Assembly: GCA_015059015.1 (NCBI GenBank)
Contig: SVBG01000003.1
Coordinates: 124,001 to 188,000 of the forward strand
Source: Erysipelotrichaceae bacterium
GTDB lineage: Bacteria > Bacillota_I > Bacilli_A > ML615J-28 > CAG-313
Length of the DNA stretch: 64,000 nucleotides
Reading direction: 5' to 3'
The translations under genes were made by a program, and so were the position numbers. Below are positions 7,275 to 15,970 of this stretch, in pieces; position 1 is the stretch's first letter, and every line of letters begins with the position of its first letter. The notes below the pieces were generated by a model that saw only the letters and a list, made by a program, of their open reading frames with translations, was not told the origin of the DNA and did not search any database.

Positions 7275-9853
7275 TAATTATCTGCCTCCTTCTTCCATTT
7301 ATTAAGTAACATTAACGCATCAATTGGTCTTAAACTATCTACATCAAGGCTTTCTAATTCTGATAAAATAGCTTTTTGTTTTGGATCTAGTTCAGAAATA
7401 ATAATTGGTTCTGTATAATTATTTTTCGATAAAACTTCCGCATCATAATTATTTTTACTTTCTAGTTTATTTAAAATATCTTTAGCACGCAGTGTTACTT
7501 TTAAAGGTATTTTTGCAAGACTCGCAACATTAATACCATAACTTTGTAGAGTAGCACCAGGAAGTACTTTATGTAAGAAAATTAGTTCTCCTGTTTCATT
7601 AAAGTTATCGGCATTAGCTTCTACATGGACATTTCTTAAAAATGGTAGGCTCTTATCTAAACTCGTAAGTTCATGATAATGTGTTGAAAAGAAAGTTTTT
7701 GCACCAATTGTATCATGAATATATTCTAGAATGGCTTGTGCAAGAGCCATACCATCAAATGTAGCTGTTCCACGACCTACCTCATCTAAAACGATTAAAC
7801 TTCTTTCTGTTGCGTTAGTAAGAGCATCATTAACTTCTAACATTTCAGTCATAAATGTAGATTCCCCACTTGCAATATCATCACTTGAACCAATTCTTGT
7901 GAAGATTTGATCAAAAATTGGAAGTGTGCAACTCTTACAAGGAACATATGAACCCATTTGTGCCATTATCGCAATAATAGCATTTTGTCGCATAAAAGTA
8001 CTTTTACCACTCATATTAGGTCCAGTGATAACTAAAATCTTTTCATCATTATATAAAGTTAAATCATTTGGAATAAACTCTTTTTCTGATACTACTTCAA
8101 TAACTGGATGACGACCATCTTTAATAATAAGTTCATTATATCTTGAGAAAGTTGGTCTTACATAGTTGTTTTCTTTTGAAACAATACTTAAACTAATTAA
8201 CATATCGATATGCGAAATTATATTAGCCAGTTTTTGAATTTCGTGAGTTTGTTCTTTACATTTATTTCTTAAGTTGTTAAATAATTCAATTTCAAGATTA
8301 AGCGCAAGTTCAGCACTTCTTAAAATTAGAGCTTCACGTTCTTTTAATTCTTCTGTAATATAACGTTCAGAATTAGCAGTAGTTTGTTTACGAATATAAC
8401 CAAACTCATCTTTTACTAGTGGTAAATATGATTTAGTTACTTCAATATAATAACCAAATACTCTATTATAACCAACTTTTAATCCCTTAATTCCTGTACG
8501 TTCACGTTCTCTTTGTTCTAAATTAAGTAAGAACTCTTTATTTGTAGATTCAACGTTACGAATCTTATCTAGTTCAGCACTATAACCATCTTTAATTACG
8601 TCACCATCTTTTAATAGATATGGCGCATCTTCTCTAATGGCATTTTCTAATTCGTCATGTAATTCATTAAATAAAGTAACTGATTCACTAAATTTAGCAC
8701 TTTCTACACCTTTTAATTCTTTTAATTTAAGTTTAACAGAAGGTAAAACACCAATTGATTTTTTTAGCTGTAATAAATCTTTTGGACTAGGTGCACCAAA
8801 ACTAATACGACCAACAATACGTTCTAAATCGTAAATTTCAGTAAGTAATTTTTTTAGTTCTTCGGTAACAATATAGTTTTTATGAAGTTCACCAATAAAA
8901 TCAAGTCTTGAATTAATTTTATTTAAATCAACTAGTGGAAATAAAATACTTTTCTTTAAAAATCTTGATCCCATTGCTGTAGAACATTTGTCTAAAATAG
9001 CAAATAAATTGTTTTTAAAGCGATTACCATGAAGACTTTCTACAAGTTCTAAATTTCTAACCGCATTATTATCAAGTCTTAAATACTCTTTATTATCATA
9101 ATAAACAAATTCTTTTAAATGTACTAAAACTCTCTTTTGAGTTTTAATAATATATGATAATAATCTTTTTGCAGAAAACTCTAAAGATGTATTTAAATTA
9201 GCCGTTAAGCCATTTAAATAACCATCAACAGTTAAATCTTCATTAATTGAAAGTAATATACCATAAATTTTAGTAAGAGAATTTTTTATACTATTGTTTA
9301 TATTACTTGGAACAACTAATTCTTTGATACCAAGTTTATTGATTTCACTTATTACTAAATCAATGTTATTTGGAAAGCTTGTAATTAAAGCATCACCTGT
9401 AGATAAATCTATATAGCTAAGAATATACCCAGTTTCGTATTTATCTAAACAACCAATATAGTTATTACTTTTATCAGATAAGTAAGATTCATCAATATTT
9501 GTACCTGGTGTAATGATACGGATAACATCACGATGTACAATCTTCTTTCCACCTGGTTCTTCTAGTTGTTCTACAATCGCAACTTTATAGCCTTTTTGAC
9601 TTAGTTTTTCAATATATGAATTAACTGCATGATGAGGAACACCACACATTGGCACTCGGTCATTTTCTACCCCAGCATCTCGCCCTGTTAAAACGATCTC
9701 TAATTCACGACTTGCAACAATTGCATCATTAAAAAACATCTCATAAAAATCCCCTAGTCTAAAGAATACTAAAGCATCTTTATATTGTTCTTTAATTTCT
9801 AAGTATTGACGCATCATTGGAGTGTATTTACTTTTATCAATATTTTCGTACAT
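7274..9853 (-). CDS. mutS: DNA mismatch repair protein MutS
   Basis: MutS recognises mismatches and small loops. The N-terminal mismatch-binding motif (FFRLGDFYEMF, about 29-39) contains the intercalating Phe and Glu. The C-terminal ABC-type ATPase has GPNMSGKST (Walker A, about 614-622), DEVGRGTATFDG and the FSTHYHEL switch. At 859 residues this is canonical MutS1. A promoter (9886-9914) and an AATGAGGAAA ribosome binding site precede it, and it is the first gene of mutS-mutL-miaA. Confidence 0.98.
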   Translation of the reverse strand: MYENIDKSKYTPMMRQYLEIKEQYKDALVFFRLGDFYEMFFNDAIVASRELEIVLTGRDAGVENDRVPMCGVPHHAVNSYIEKLSQKGYKVAIVEQLEEPGGKKIVHRDVIRIITPGTNIDESYLSDKSNNYIGCLDKYETGYILSYIDLSTGDALITSFPNNIDLVISEINKLGIKELVVPSNINNSIKNSLTKIYGILLSINEDLTVDGYLNGLTANLNTSLEFSAKRLLSYIIKTQKRVLVHLKEFVYYDNKEYLRLDNNAVRNLELVESLHGNRFKNNLFAILDKCSTAMGSRFLKKSILFPLVDLNKINSRLDFIGELHKNYIVTEELKKLLTEIYDLERIVGRISFGAPSPKDLLQLKKSIGVLPSVKLKLKELKGVESAKFSESVTLFNELHDELENAIREDAPYLLKDGDVIKDGYSAELDKIRNVESTNKEFLLNLEQRERERTGIKGLKVGYNRVFGYYIEVTKSYLPLVKDEFGYIRKQTTANSERYITEELKEREALILRSAELALNLEIELFNNLRNKCKEQTHEIQKLANIISHIDMLISLSIVSKENNYVRPTFSRYNELIIKDGRHPVIEVVSEKEFIPNDLTLYNDEKILVITGPNMSGKSTFMRQNAIIAIMAQMGSYVPCKSCTLPIFDQIFTRIGSSDDIASGESTFMTEMLEVNDALTNATERSLIVLDEVGRGTATFDGMALAQAILEYIHDTIGAKTFFSTHYHELTSLDKSLPFLRNVHVEANADNFNETGELIFLHKVLPGATLQSYGINVASLAKIPLKVTLRAKDILNKLESKNNYDAEVLSKNNYTEPIIISELDPKQKAILSELESLDVDSLRPIDALMLLNKWKKEADN

Positions 9854-9885
9854 AATATTTCCTCATTTTTATAGTTTTGTAATTA

Positions 9886-9914
9886 TTATATCATAATTTG
9901 TGATTTTAATCAAA
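9886..9914 (-). promoter_or_regulatory. Sigma-A promoter of mutS-mutL-miaA
   Basis: TTGATT (9909-9914) and TATAAT (9886-9891) are 17 nt apart, with an extended TGA before the -10. The start codon is about 30 nt downstream. Confidence 0.7.
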
Positions 9915-9987
9915 TAATTGTCAAGTTTTTAGCGTTTGAGATGATTAATTACCCATCTTTTTAAACTCGACCGCTTATAAAAGGGTA

Positions 9988-10013
9988 TAAAAAAAGGCCC
10001 AAAAATTGGACCT
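9988..10013 (-). terminator. Rho-independent terminator after the Sel1-like gene
   Basis: AGGTCCAA pairs with TTGGGCCT (10013-10006 with 10002-9995), followed by seven T on the minus strand. Confidence 0.85.
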
Positions 10014-10018
10014 ATAAA

Positions 10019-11128
10019 TTACATTTTATTTAAATTATAAAAATTTAAAACTTTAATTGCTAATTCATCATTTAGTTTTGCATACTTTTCAACAAGCTCT
10101 AACGCAACATTAAATCTTGTAGCTTCTTTTGTTACATATAAAGAATCATACTCATCGCCAATATTTTCTTCATATTCATAAGCTATTAGGCCTGAGTGTC
10201 CTTTTTCTTTCCATGCAAAATATCCGCCTAAAAATAAAACGCATTTTTCATAATTATTATTTTCAATCAAATTATTATCAATAATTAATTTTGTTGCTTC
10301 AAGTTGTGTTAATGCTAAAAACTTTCGTCTTCTAGTATATGCTTTATCTTCTTGTTTATCTACATCATAGTCCCAAAATCCTGCATAGGTAATTAATTCT
10401 TCAATAGCTTGTTTTTTATATTCAGTATCTAATAATAAGATATTAAAAATATAAGCTGATTCAATATAATTTTCAAATAATAATTCTTCATAATTAGGAA
10501 ATCTATTTATCCCAAATCCTAATTCAAAAAATCTTTTTAAATCATATTCCGAATGACCTAATAAATAATGAATATAAGCTTTTTCTAGATCTATTTCCAA
10601 CCCCATACCATATTCATAACGTTCACCTAAAATAATATTTAATTCTTTTAGATTAAACAATTCATCTGTTTTTAATACTTCATTAATATAATTATCGGCA
10701 ACATTATATTGTTCTAACTTAAGATAAATTCTAATTAATAATAAATGATTTTGAGTAGTATCTTTAGTAGTTAATTCCTCAATTATCTTTTCGATTGGAA
10801 CGATGCTTGCAGTAAACGTTTCATAATCATTAATGGCCCCTTTGATATATTCCCATCGCATTTTTATATAGCTTGCATTAAATTTTTCATTTTTTGAAAT
10901 AATAAAACTTTCTTTTACCGTTTCTAAAGTATAATCGTAATTAAAGCTACTTTTACCTGCATTAGCATATTTAGTATAATCATATTCAACAAGATATGTC
11001 CCATTATCTAAATCAGTACAAGAAATATTAACAGGAAAATCGTAAGATGCATGAGTTACTTTTCCATTAATAATTACATATTGTTGATGTTCTTTATAGG
11101 TTTGATAATTTATTTTAAGTACTTTCAT
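10019..11128 (-). CDS. Conserved hypothetical protein with Sel1/TPR-like helical repeats
   Basis: No named function is recognised. The 369-residue soluble protein has a beta-rich N-terminal part (about 1-75) and then mostly helices. Residues about 120-200 look like TPR/Sel1 repeats, for example LLLIRIYLKLEQYNVADNYI and the Sel1-like stretch GERYEYGMGLEIDLEKAYIH. There is no signal peptide or membrane segment. The start has a good TAGGAG site. It stands alone between its own terminator and the mutS promoter region. Such repeats usually mediate protein contacts, so a scaffold role is the most that can be inferred. Confidence 0.5.
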   Translation of the reverse strand: MKVLKINYQTYKEHQQYVIINGKVTHASYDFPVNISCTDLDNGTYLVEYDYTKYANAGKSSFNYDYTLETVKESFIISKNEKFNASYIKMRWEYIKGAINDYETFTASIVPIEKIIEELTTKDTTQNHLLLIRIYLKLEQYNVADNYINEVLKTDELFNLKELNIILGERYEYGMGLEIDLEKAYIHYLLGHSEYDLKRFFELGFGINRFPNYEELLFENYIESAYIFNILLLDTEYKKQAIEELITYAGFWDYDVDKQEDKAYTRRRKFLALTQLEATKLIIDNNLIENNNYEKCVLFLGGYFAWKEKGHSGLIAYEYEENIGDEYDSLYVTKEATRFNVALELVEKYAKLNDELAIKVLNFYNLNKM

Positions 11129-11273
11129 ATATTACTCCTAAACTATATTCATATTTTTATTTTACAATAATTAATTTTTTATGTCAATTAATTAATATAA
11201 TATCTAACTTTTTTAACGAACTTGAGATAAATATTTATCTACTTTTTTTATTTCATCAGCTTAAAAAAGGGTT

Positions 11274-11302
11274 TAAAAAAGACTTAATCAAAAGATTAAG
11301 CC
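11274..11302 (-). terminator. Rho-independent terminator after the ECF S-component gene
   Basis: GGCTTAATC pairs with GATTAAGTC around an AAAA-type loop, followed by TTTTTT on the minus strand. It overlaps the end of the coding region. Confidence 0.85.
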
Positions 11303-11874
11303 ATTCTTTTTTTGAACATATAAATAACTTTACTTAGTGCAATACTAATTACTGAGTTAACTACTAATTCAATTAAGAAATTAACTGTCATTGCGCCAAT
11401 AATGATTTTAAATAAATTATCTTGATTATTAAAGAAAGCCCAAAAGAAAGTTAAAAAGAATAGTGTGTTTAAAAATGTTCCAGAAATACTCGCAATAGTT
11501 ATTGAAATAATATCTTGTTTGATATATTTATTCAATAAGCGATATAAAAGTGCAACGCCTAATCCCATTAAAATTCTTGAACCAATACATACAATAGCAA
11601 GAGCAATTGGTTGTTGTTCAAAAAGTACAGCACCTACTGGATCTTTACCTTGAACAGCAGTTAAATAACTAGTTAGACCAAACATTAATCCTAAAACTAT
11701 TCCGCCTTTTTCTTTCAAACAAATTGCTGCTATTGCAACAGGGAATACTAAAAGAGTAATAGTAAGGCCTGGACCTGTCGGAATATAACCAATTCCAGTT
11801 AAGTCTAACATCCATAAAAGAGCAATTAAAATTGCTAACAAGGACATTTCATAAATAATTTTTTTGTTTTTCAT
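11296..11874 (-). CDS. ECF transporter S component (substrate-binding membrane subunit)
   Basis: This 192-residue protein has about six hydrophobic helices, a short charged N-terminus (MKNKKIIYEM) and the GPGLTITLLVFPVAIAAICL stretch typical of the ECF S-component superfamily. Such subunits bind a vitamin or other micronutrient and share the EcfA-EcfA'-EcfT energising module, which is not in this window. The substrate cannot be read from the sequence; it resembles the pantothenate/generic S-component group more than ThiT or RibU, but weakly. No known riboswitch is recognisable upstream. A palindrome overlaps the -10 box, which hints at repressor control. Confidence 0.75.
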   Translation of the reverse strand: MKNKKIIYEMSLLAILIALLWMLDLTGIGYIPTGPGLTITLLVFPVAIAAICLKEKGGIVLGLMFGLTSYLTAVQGKDPVGAVLFEQQPIALAIVCIGSRILMGLGVALLYRLLNKYIKQDIISITIASISGTFLNTLFFLTFFWAFFNNQDNLFKIIIGAMTVNFLIELVVNSVISIALSKVIYMFKKRMA

Positions 11875-11962
11875 TTTCTTCTCCTTTTAAAATATCGTTT
11901 AATATAAATTAATATGATTTTTAATTTAAGAAAACATAAAATTTTAAATGCTACAATCTTAT

Positions 11963-11996
11963 ATAGTATAAGTATCGTGCAGTATTATTATACTAT
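11963..11996. promoter_or_regulatory. Inverted repeat overlapping the -10 box of the ECF gene
   Basis: ATAGTATAA (11963-11971) and TTATACTAT (11988-11996) are perfect inverted arms 16 nt apart. The arm nearer the upstream end contains the TATAAT element (11987-11992, minus strand). This is the layout of an operator, or of a structured 5' end. The spacer contains TGCACG. Confidence 0.4.
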
Positions 11997-12015
11997 TTTT
12001 TAATAGATTTTAAAA

Positions 12016-12048
12016 GAAAAAAGGCCTAAAACTTATGTCTTAAGCCTA
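12016..12048 (-). terminator. Rho-independent terminator after obg
   Basis: AGGCTTAAGACATAAG...TTTTAGGCCT forms an imperfect hairpin, followed by TTTTTTCT on the minus strand, just downstream of the obg stop. Confidence 0.8.
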
Positions 12049-12054
12049 AAAATT

Positions 12055-13332
12055 TTATGCTACAAATTCAAATTCATAACCTAAAATAATTATTGTTTCA
12101 CCTTGTTCAGCACCTAGTTTACGAAGTTCATCATCAACTCCTAAGTCACGAAGTGCTCTTGCAAATTGTCTAACACTAACTTCATTATTAAAGTCGGTTC
12201 TTTCAAATATCTTTTCAATGGCTGGACCATCTACATGGAAGAATCCTGAATCATCCATTGTGATTTCAAATTTTGCTTTTTCTGGAACAAAGTTATATTC
12301 AACTACTGTATCAGTAATTACTTGATAATCAACTTTAGATCTTACTTCATCTAGTGTATCTGCTATTTTATACAACAATTCATTTAAATTATCTTTTGTA
12401 TAAGCACTAATTGGAATAATATTATCAATACCAGTTTCTTCTTTAAAACGTTTCAAGTTATCTATTGCACCTGGTACATCCATTTTATTAGCTACTAAAA
12501 TTTCAGCACGTTTTAATAAATCTTCTTTAAAATCACCAAGTTCTTTTCTAATTATTTTATAATCCTCAACTGGATTTCTTCCATCTGTTGCAGACATATC
12601 AATAATATGAACGATTACTTTAGTTCTTTCAATATGTTTTAAAAACTGAATTCCAAGACCAGCCCCGCTTGAAGCACCTTCAATTAAACCTGGTAAATCA
12701 GCCATAATAAAACTTCTTCCGTCCCCTACACCAACAACACCTAGATTTGGTACAAGTGTTGTAAAGTGATATGCAGCAATTTTAGGTTTTGCTTTAGATA
12801 CAACGCTAATTAATGTAGATTTACCTACACTAGGAAAACCTACAAGTCCAACATCAGCTAAAACTTTTAGTTCTAATTGAACATCAAATTCTTCACCTTT
12901 AATCCCTTTTTCTGCAAATTGGGGGGTAGTATTTCTTGGACTTGCAAAAGCAGCATTACCTTTACCACCACGACCTCCATGTGCAACAATAACTTCTTGG
13001 TTATGTTCTGTGATATCACCAATTACTTGATTAGTTTCAGCATTAATAATAGTTGTACCAACTGGAACTTTTATATAAGTGTTTGCACCTTTTTTACCAG
13101 CACAATTTTTATCCATCCCTTTTTGACCAGGTTCAGCTTTAATTTTTCTATTAAATCTAAAGTCAAGAAGTGTAGTTAGACCTTCTTCACCAACAAAGAT
13201 AACACTTCCACCACGGCCTCCATGTCCACCTGATGGACCACCTTTGTCCATATATTTTTCATGTAAAAATGCAACAATCCCGTCTCCACCATCGCCTGCT
13301 TTAACGTGAATTCTGACACTATCTACAAACAT
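12055..13332 (-). CDS. obg: Obg/CgtA ribosome-associated GTPase
   Basis: Obg is a GTPase for late 50S assembly and stress signalling; in Bacillus it is also needed for sporulation initiation. The glycine-rich N-terminal Obg fold (GGPSGGHGGRGGSV, about 31-44) is followed by G1 GFPSVGKST (about 165-173), G3 DLPGL and G4 NKMD. The C-terminal OCT domain, present in Bacillota versions, starts near residue 345. At 425 residues it is standard. It lies downstream of rplU-prp-rpmA as in Bacillus, but spo0B, which sits between rpmA and obg there, is absent and a terminator separates rpmA from obg. Confidence 0.98.
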   Translation of the reverse strand: MFVDSVRIHVKAGDGGDGIVAFLHEKYMDKGGPSGGHGGRGGSVIFVGEEGLTTLLDFRFNRKIKAEPGQKGMDKNCAGKKGANTYIKVPVGTTIINAETNQVIGDITEHNQEVIVAHGGRGGKGNAAFASPRNTTPQFAEKGIKGEEFDVQLELKVLADVGLVGFPSVGKSTLISVVSKAKPKIAAYHFTTLVPNLGVVGVGDGRSFIMADLPGLIEGASSGAGLGIQFLKHIERTKVIVHIIDMSATDGRNPVEDYKIIRKELGDFKEDLLKRAEILVANKMDVPGAIDNLKRFKEETGIDNIIPISAYTKDNLNELLYKIADTLDEVRSKVDYQVITDTVVEYNFVPEKAKFEITMDDSGFFHVDGPAIEKIFERTDFNNEVSVRQFARALRDLGVDDELRKLGAEQGETIIILGYEFEFVA

Positions 13333-13371
13333 ATTTTCACCTCTTTTTATTAAGAATAAAAAATCAAAATA

Positions 13372-13398
13372 AAAGACACTTAAAATTTAAGTGCCTTT
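13372..13398 (-). terminator. Rho-independent terminator between rpmA and obg
   Basis: AAAGGCACTTAAA pairs with TTTAAGTGTCTTT with almost no loop, followed by a T-rich run. It may attenuate rather than stop transcription into obg. Confidence 0.8.
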
Positions 13399-13424
13399 AT
13401 TTTTACAATGTTCAATGTAATCAA

Positions 13425-13706
13425 TTATTCAGCTGGATAAACTGATACTTGCTTCTTACCTGCACCTTTAGTTTCGTATTTTACGATACCATCAATTAAG
13501 CAGAATAAAGTATCATCTTTACCAATACCAACATTGTTTCCTGGATGAACCTTAGTTCCTCTTTGACGGTAGATAATAGAACCAGCAGTAGCAAATTGAC
13601 CATCTGATAATTTAGCACCTAAACGTCTACCAATAGAGTCACGACCGTTCTTAGTAGAACTTACACCTTTTTTAGATGCGAATAATTGTAAATTAAATCT
13701 AATCAT
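13425..13706 (-). CDS. rpmA: 50S ribosomal protein bL27 with cleavable N-terminal extension
   Basis: bL27 lies near the peptidyl transferase centre. The protein begins [14 protein letters not shown]: the NLQLFA segment is the Bacillota-type extension that the protease Prp removes between Phe9 and Ala10, exposing the ASKKG end of mature L27. The rest ([17 protein letters not shown]) is canonical. The Prp gene is the immediate upstream neighbour, 9 nt away. At 93 residues it is normal. Confidence 0.98.
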   Translation of the reverse strand: MIRFNLQLFASKKGVSSTKNGRDSIGRRLGAKLSDGQFATAGSIIYRQRGTKVHPGNNVGIGKDDTLFCLIDGIVKYETKGAGKKQVSVYPAE

Positions 13707-13715
13707 GGCAACCTC

Positions 13716-14048
13716 CTATAAAATTTCGATTTTCAAATATTTTGGATAATTTCTTTTAATCTCTTCATACATATCAATTAAATTTCTAATAATCAATTGA
13801 ATTAAATCAACTTCTTCTTTAGATAATTTTTGATAATCCAAACTCATATGAAGATAACCAGCATCGTCATTAACATCAAGTTTAAAACAATCACTATTGA
13901 TTTTATCAATTAGATTGATTGATGTATAAGTTGCTGTTGTGATCCCGCTACATACAATATCAAATCCTGATTTTGCATAACCAGCGTGACCAGAAAGTTC
14001 AATAAAAGAACATAAGGATTTATCGTATTTTACGATAATTTTCGTCAT
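13716..14048 (-). CDS. prp: Ribosomal-processing cysteine protease Prp
   Basis: Prp (formerly YsxB) cleaves the N-terminal extension of bL27. The catalytic pair is visible in GHAGYAKSGFDIVCSG: His21 and Cys33, matching the H-x11-C spacing of the family. The 110-residue length is normal. The gene sits between rplU and rpmA in one operon, the fixed arrangement in Bacillota with extended L27, and its substrate site is present in the next gene. Confidence 0.96.
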   Translation of the reverse strand: MTKIIVKYDKSLCSFIELSGHAGYAKSGFDIVCSGITTATYTSINLIDKINSDCFKLDVNDDAGYLHMSLDYQKLSKEEVDLIQLIIRNLIDMYEEIKRNYPKYLKIEIL

Positions 14049-14066
14049 TAGTTAATACCTCTACAA

Positions 14067-14366
14067 TTAAGCGATAACTTCTTTAACTGTAACTTTAGTA
14101 TAAGCTTGACGATGACCTTGTTTTTTACGTTCATTTTTCTTAGATTTGTATTTGAAAACAACGATCTTTTTTCCTAGTCCTTGTTTTTCAATCGTACCAG
14201 TTACTTTTGCACTTTCAATATAAGGTTGACCAATTTTGTCACCTGCAATTAAAACTTGATCAAAAACAACTTCAGTACCAGCTTCGCCTTCTAGTTTTTC
14301 AACATAAAGAACGTCACCAGCTTGAGCACGATATTGTTTACCGCCTACTACAAAAATTGCGTACAT
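14067..14366 (-). CDS. rplU: 50S ribosomal protein bL21
   Basis: bL21 binds 23S rRNA. The sequence starts MYAIFVVGGKQYRAQ and has the KYKSKKNERKKQGHRQ basic segment typical of L21 C-termini. At 99 residues it is usual. A strong GAGGAGG site and an L21 leader precede it; it is the first gene of rplU-prp-rpmA. Confidence 0.99.
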   Translation of the reverse strand: MYAIFVVGGKQYRAQAGDVLYVEKLEGEAGTEVVFDQVLIAGDKIGQPYIESAKVTGTIEKQGLGKKIVVFKYKSKKNERKKQGHRQAYTKVTVKEVIA

Positions 14367-14379
14367 CTAAAAGCACCTC

Positions 14380-14460
14380 CTCATTAAAATTTAAGACACG
14401 CCATCAGAGTGATAATTAAATAATTATGCTTTAAGACTCTTCTTGAGCGGTTGCTTATTC
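14380..14460 (-). ncRNA. Ribosomal protein L21 leader
   Basis: The untranslated region before rplU contains ACCGCTCAAGAAGAGTCTT, then CTCTGATGGCGTGTCTT, just before the ribosome binding site. These two blocks resemble the conserved L21 leader of Bacillota, thought to give autogenous control by an operon product. The call is from memory of the motif; a covariance-model search for L21_leader would confirm the exact ends. Confidence 0.7.
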
Positions 14461-14482
14461 TCATAGATTTTGCAACGAATAT

Positions 14483-14511
14483 ATTATACACTAAAACAAC
14501 ATTTTTTGCAA
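14483..14511 (-). promoter_or_regulatory. Sigma-A promoter of rplU-prp-rpmA
   Basis: TTGCAA (14506-14511) and TATAAT (14483-14488) with a 17-nt spacer on the minus strand, upstream of the L21 leader. Confidence 0.8.
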
Positions 14512-14528
14512 CTATTTGGCCTTATTTT

Positions 14529-15206
14529 TTATGATAAGAATATATCAATTACGCCAAGCATTTGTACAATAGTTCCAATACAACAAAAAATATGAAATAT
14601 AGAATGATACCACTTATTATTTTTACCACTTATAAAAAAGAAAATCCCAACAGTATACGCTACTCCTCCAGATAAAATCATAATAAATTGATATACATTT
14701 AATAATTTAATTGCTGCAGGAAATGCAATAAGTCCCCAACCCATAATTACATAAAGGCTTGTTGATATTATCTTGATAATTTTATTATTCATATCAATAA
14801 CTTTTAATAATATTCCTAGTACTGCACATACCCATTCTAGTACTAATAATATTGTACAATAAATACTACCTTCCATTGCAATTAAACAAATAGGCGTATA
14901 TGTACCGGCAATAAGTAAATAAATAGTACAATGATCTAATATTCTAAATACTCTTTTTGCAATACTTCCCTTTTTTAACGCATGATAAAGTGTAGAAATT
15001 GTATACAACAATATAATACTAACTGCAAATACCAGCATTCCAAGATATGAAGATAATTTAATATCACTCACACCAAACAATATTGAACTAAAAATAATTA
15101 AAAAAATTCCAATGCTTCCTCCTACGATGTGTGAAACATAATTAAAGATTTCTTCTCCTTTTGTATATTCTGGCATTGGATCTGAAATAAATTTTTGATA
15201 TGTCAT
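14529..15206 (-). CDS. Hemolysin III family membrane protein (YqfA-like)
   Basis: The protein belongs to the PAQR/hemolysin III family of seven-helix membrane proteins. It starts MTYQKFISDPMPEYTKGEEIFNYVSHIVGG; the E-x-x-N-x-x-S-H-x-x-G motif and later STLYHAL and HS-x-F-H-x-F segments hold the conserved Ser/His/Asp residues thought to bind metal. I chose the ATG at 15206 (225 residues) because AGGAGGG sits just upstream; the longer frame starts inside that site. Function in bacteria is unclear (membrane homeostasis has been suggested), and haemolytic activity should not be assumed. The next upstream gene lies about 235 nt away behind a large terminator. Confidence 0.88.
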   Translation of the reverse strand: MTYQKFISDPMPEYTKGEEIFNYVSHIVGGSIGIFLIIFSSILFGVSDIKLSSYLGMLVFAVSIILLYTISTLYHALKKGSIAKRVFRILDHCTIYLLIAGTYTPICLIAMEGSIYCTILLVLEWVCAVLGILLKVIDMNNKIIKIISTSLYVIMGWGLIAFPAAIKLLNVYQFIMILSGGVAYTVGIFFFISGKNNKWYHSIFHIFCCIGTIVQMLGVIDIFLS

Positions 15207-15353
15207 ATAACCCTCCTGTATAAAAATCACATACTTAGATTATATAACAAAGTATTTAAAAAGTCACCCTACTGTTAATTTTATCACTCTAACTTATGTT
15301 TTATTAATCTACTGAGTTATTTTTTAATTCTACTTAAAGTAGAGTGTTAAATT

Positions 15354-15436
15354 CTACAAAAAAATAACCCATTTTTAAGACGATGAGGTAAATTTTAACG
15401 GGGATTTACCTACTCAAACGTTTAAAAACGGGTTTT
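15354..15436 (-). terminator. Long nested hairpin, probable terminator after the CYTH gene
   Basis: AACCCGTTTTTAA and TTAAAAATGGGTT form an outer stem, with an inner hairpin GGTAAAT/ATTTACC around it. A run of seven T follows on the minus strand. The roughly 75-nt structure is unusually long for a terminator; a small structured RNA is the alternative. Confidence 0.6.
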
Positions 15437-15442
15437 GTGATT

Positions 15443-15970
15443 TTATCCAAAATACTTAATTAAATTACTATTTTTATATTTAGGGTTTAAAGTTACATCA
15501 ATAAATTCTAATTTAAAATAATCTTTTAAAATAGACTCAATTTCATCTTTATGTTTATCAAACTCATTATCTTCTATTTCACATGTAAATAGTTTTATCT
15601 TTAAATTTAAGTATTCATCAAATTCAAAAGTATAAATGGAATTATTAATTTTATATCGATTCTTAATAACACAAGATAATATCTTTTCTTTTAGAATCTC
15701 ATTATATAATTTTTCACTTATTTCTACTTCATATTCTTCTCTTGAATACATGCCTTTAGTTTTAAGAGTAATAACGTAAGAGATTTTATCTGTCTTAATA
15801 AGTCTTACTCTTTTTGTAGAAATATTTTCTAACGAATTAAGATTAAATAATTCTAAAATTTTATTTAAAGTATTAACAGGTTCAAAATATCTTTGTTCAA
15901 TATATATTGGATTGGGTAAGTTATTAGGTAATTTATTTATTAAATATTTAACTTCAGTTTCAATTGTCAT
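15443..15970 (-). CDS. CYTH-domain protein (triphosphate tunnel metalloenzyme family)
   Basis: The N-terminal ETEVKYLI has the E-x-E-x-K signature of CYTH/adenylate cyclase-thiamine triphosphatase proteins, which act on triphosphate or polyphosphate substrates in a beta-barrel tunnel. Further alternating charged strands (KRVRLIKT, ITLKTKG, REEYEVEIS) fit the barrel. I chose the ATG at 15970 because GGGAG lies 8 nt upstream; its A overlaps the stop codon of the upstream gene (TAATG), so the two are coupled. At 175 residues it is normal. Substrate (thiamine triphosphate, inorganic triphosphate or other) cannot be decided. Confidence 0.75.
   Translation of the reverse strand: MTIETEVKYLINKLPNNLPNPIYIEQRYFEPVNTLNKILELFNLNSLENISTKRVRLIKTDKISYVITLKTKGMYSREEYEVEISEKLYNEILKEKILSCVIKNRYKINNSIYTFEFDEYLNLKIKLFTCEIEDNEFDKHKDEIESILKDYFKLEFIDVTLNPKYKNSNLIKYFG

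Noticed and set aside
11875-12000. Riboswitch before the ECF S-component gene
   Set aside because: I could not match any known riboswitch core; only an inverted repeat at the promoter is visible.
15207-15230. Longer N-terminus MIFIQEGY for the hemolysin III-like protein
   Set aside because: The extension overlaps an AGGAGGG site placed correctly for the ATG at 15206.
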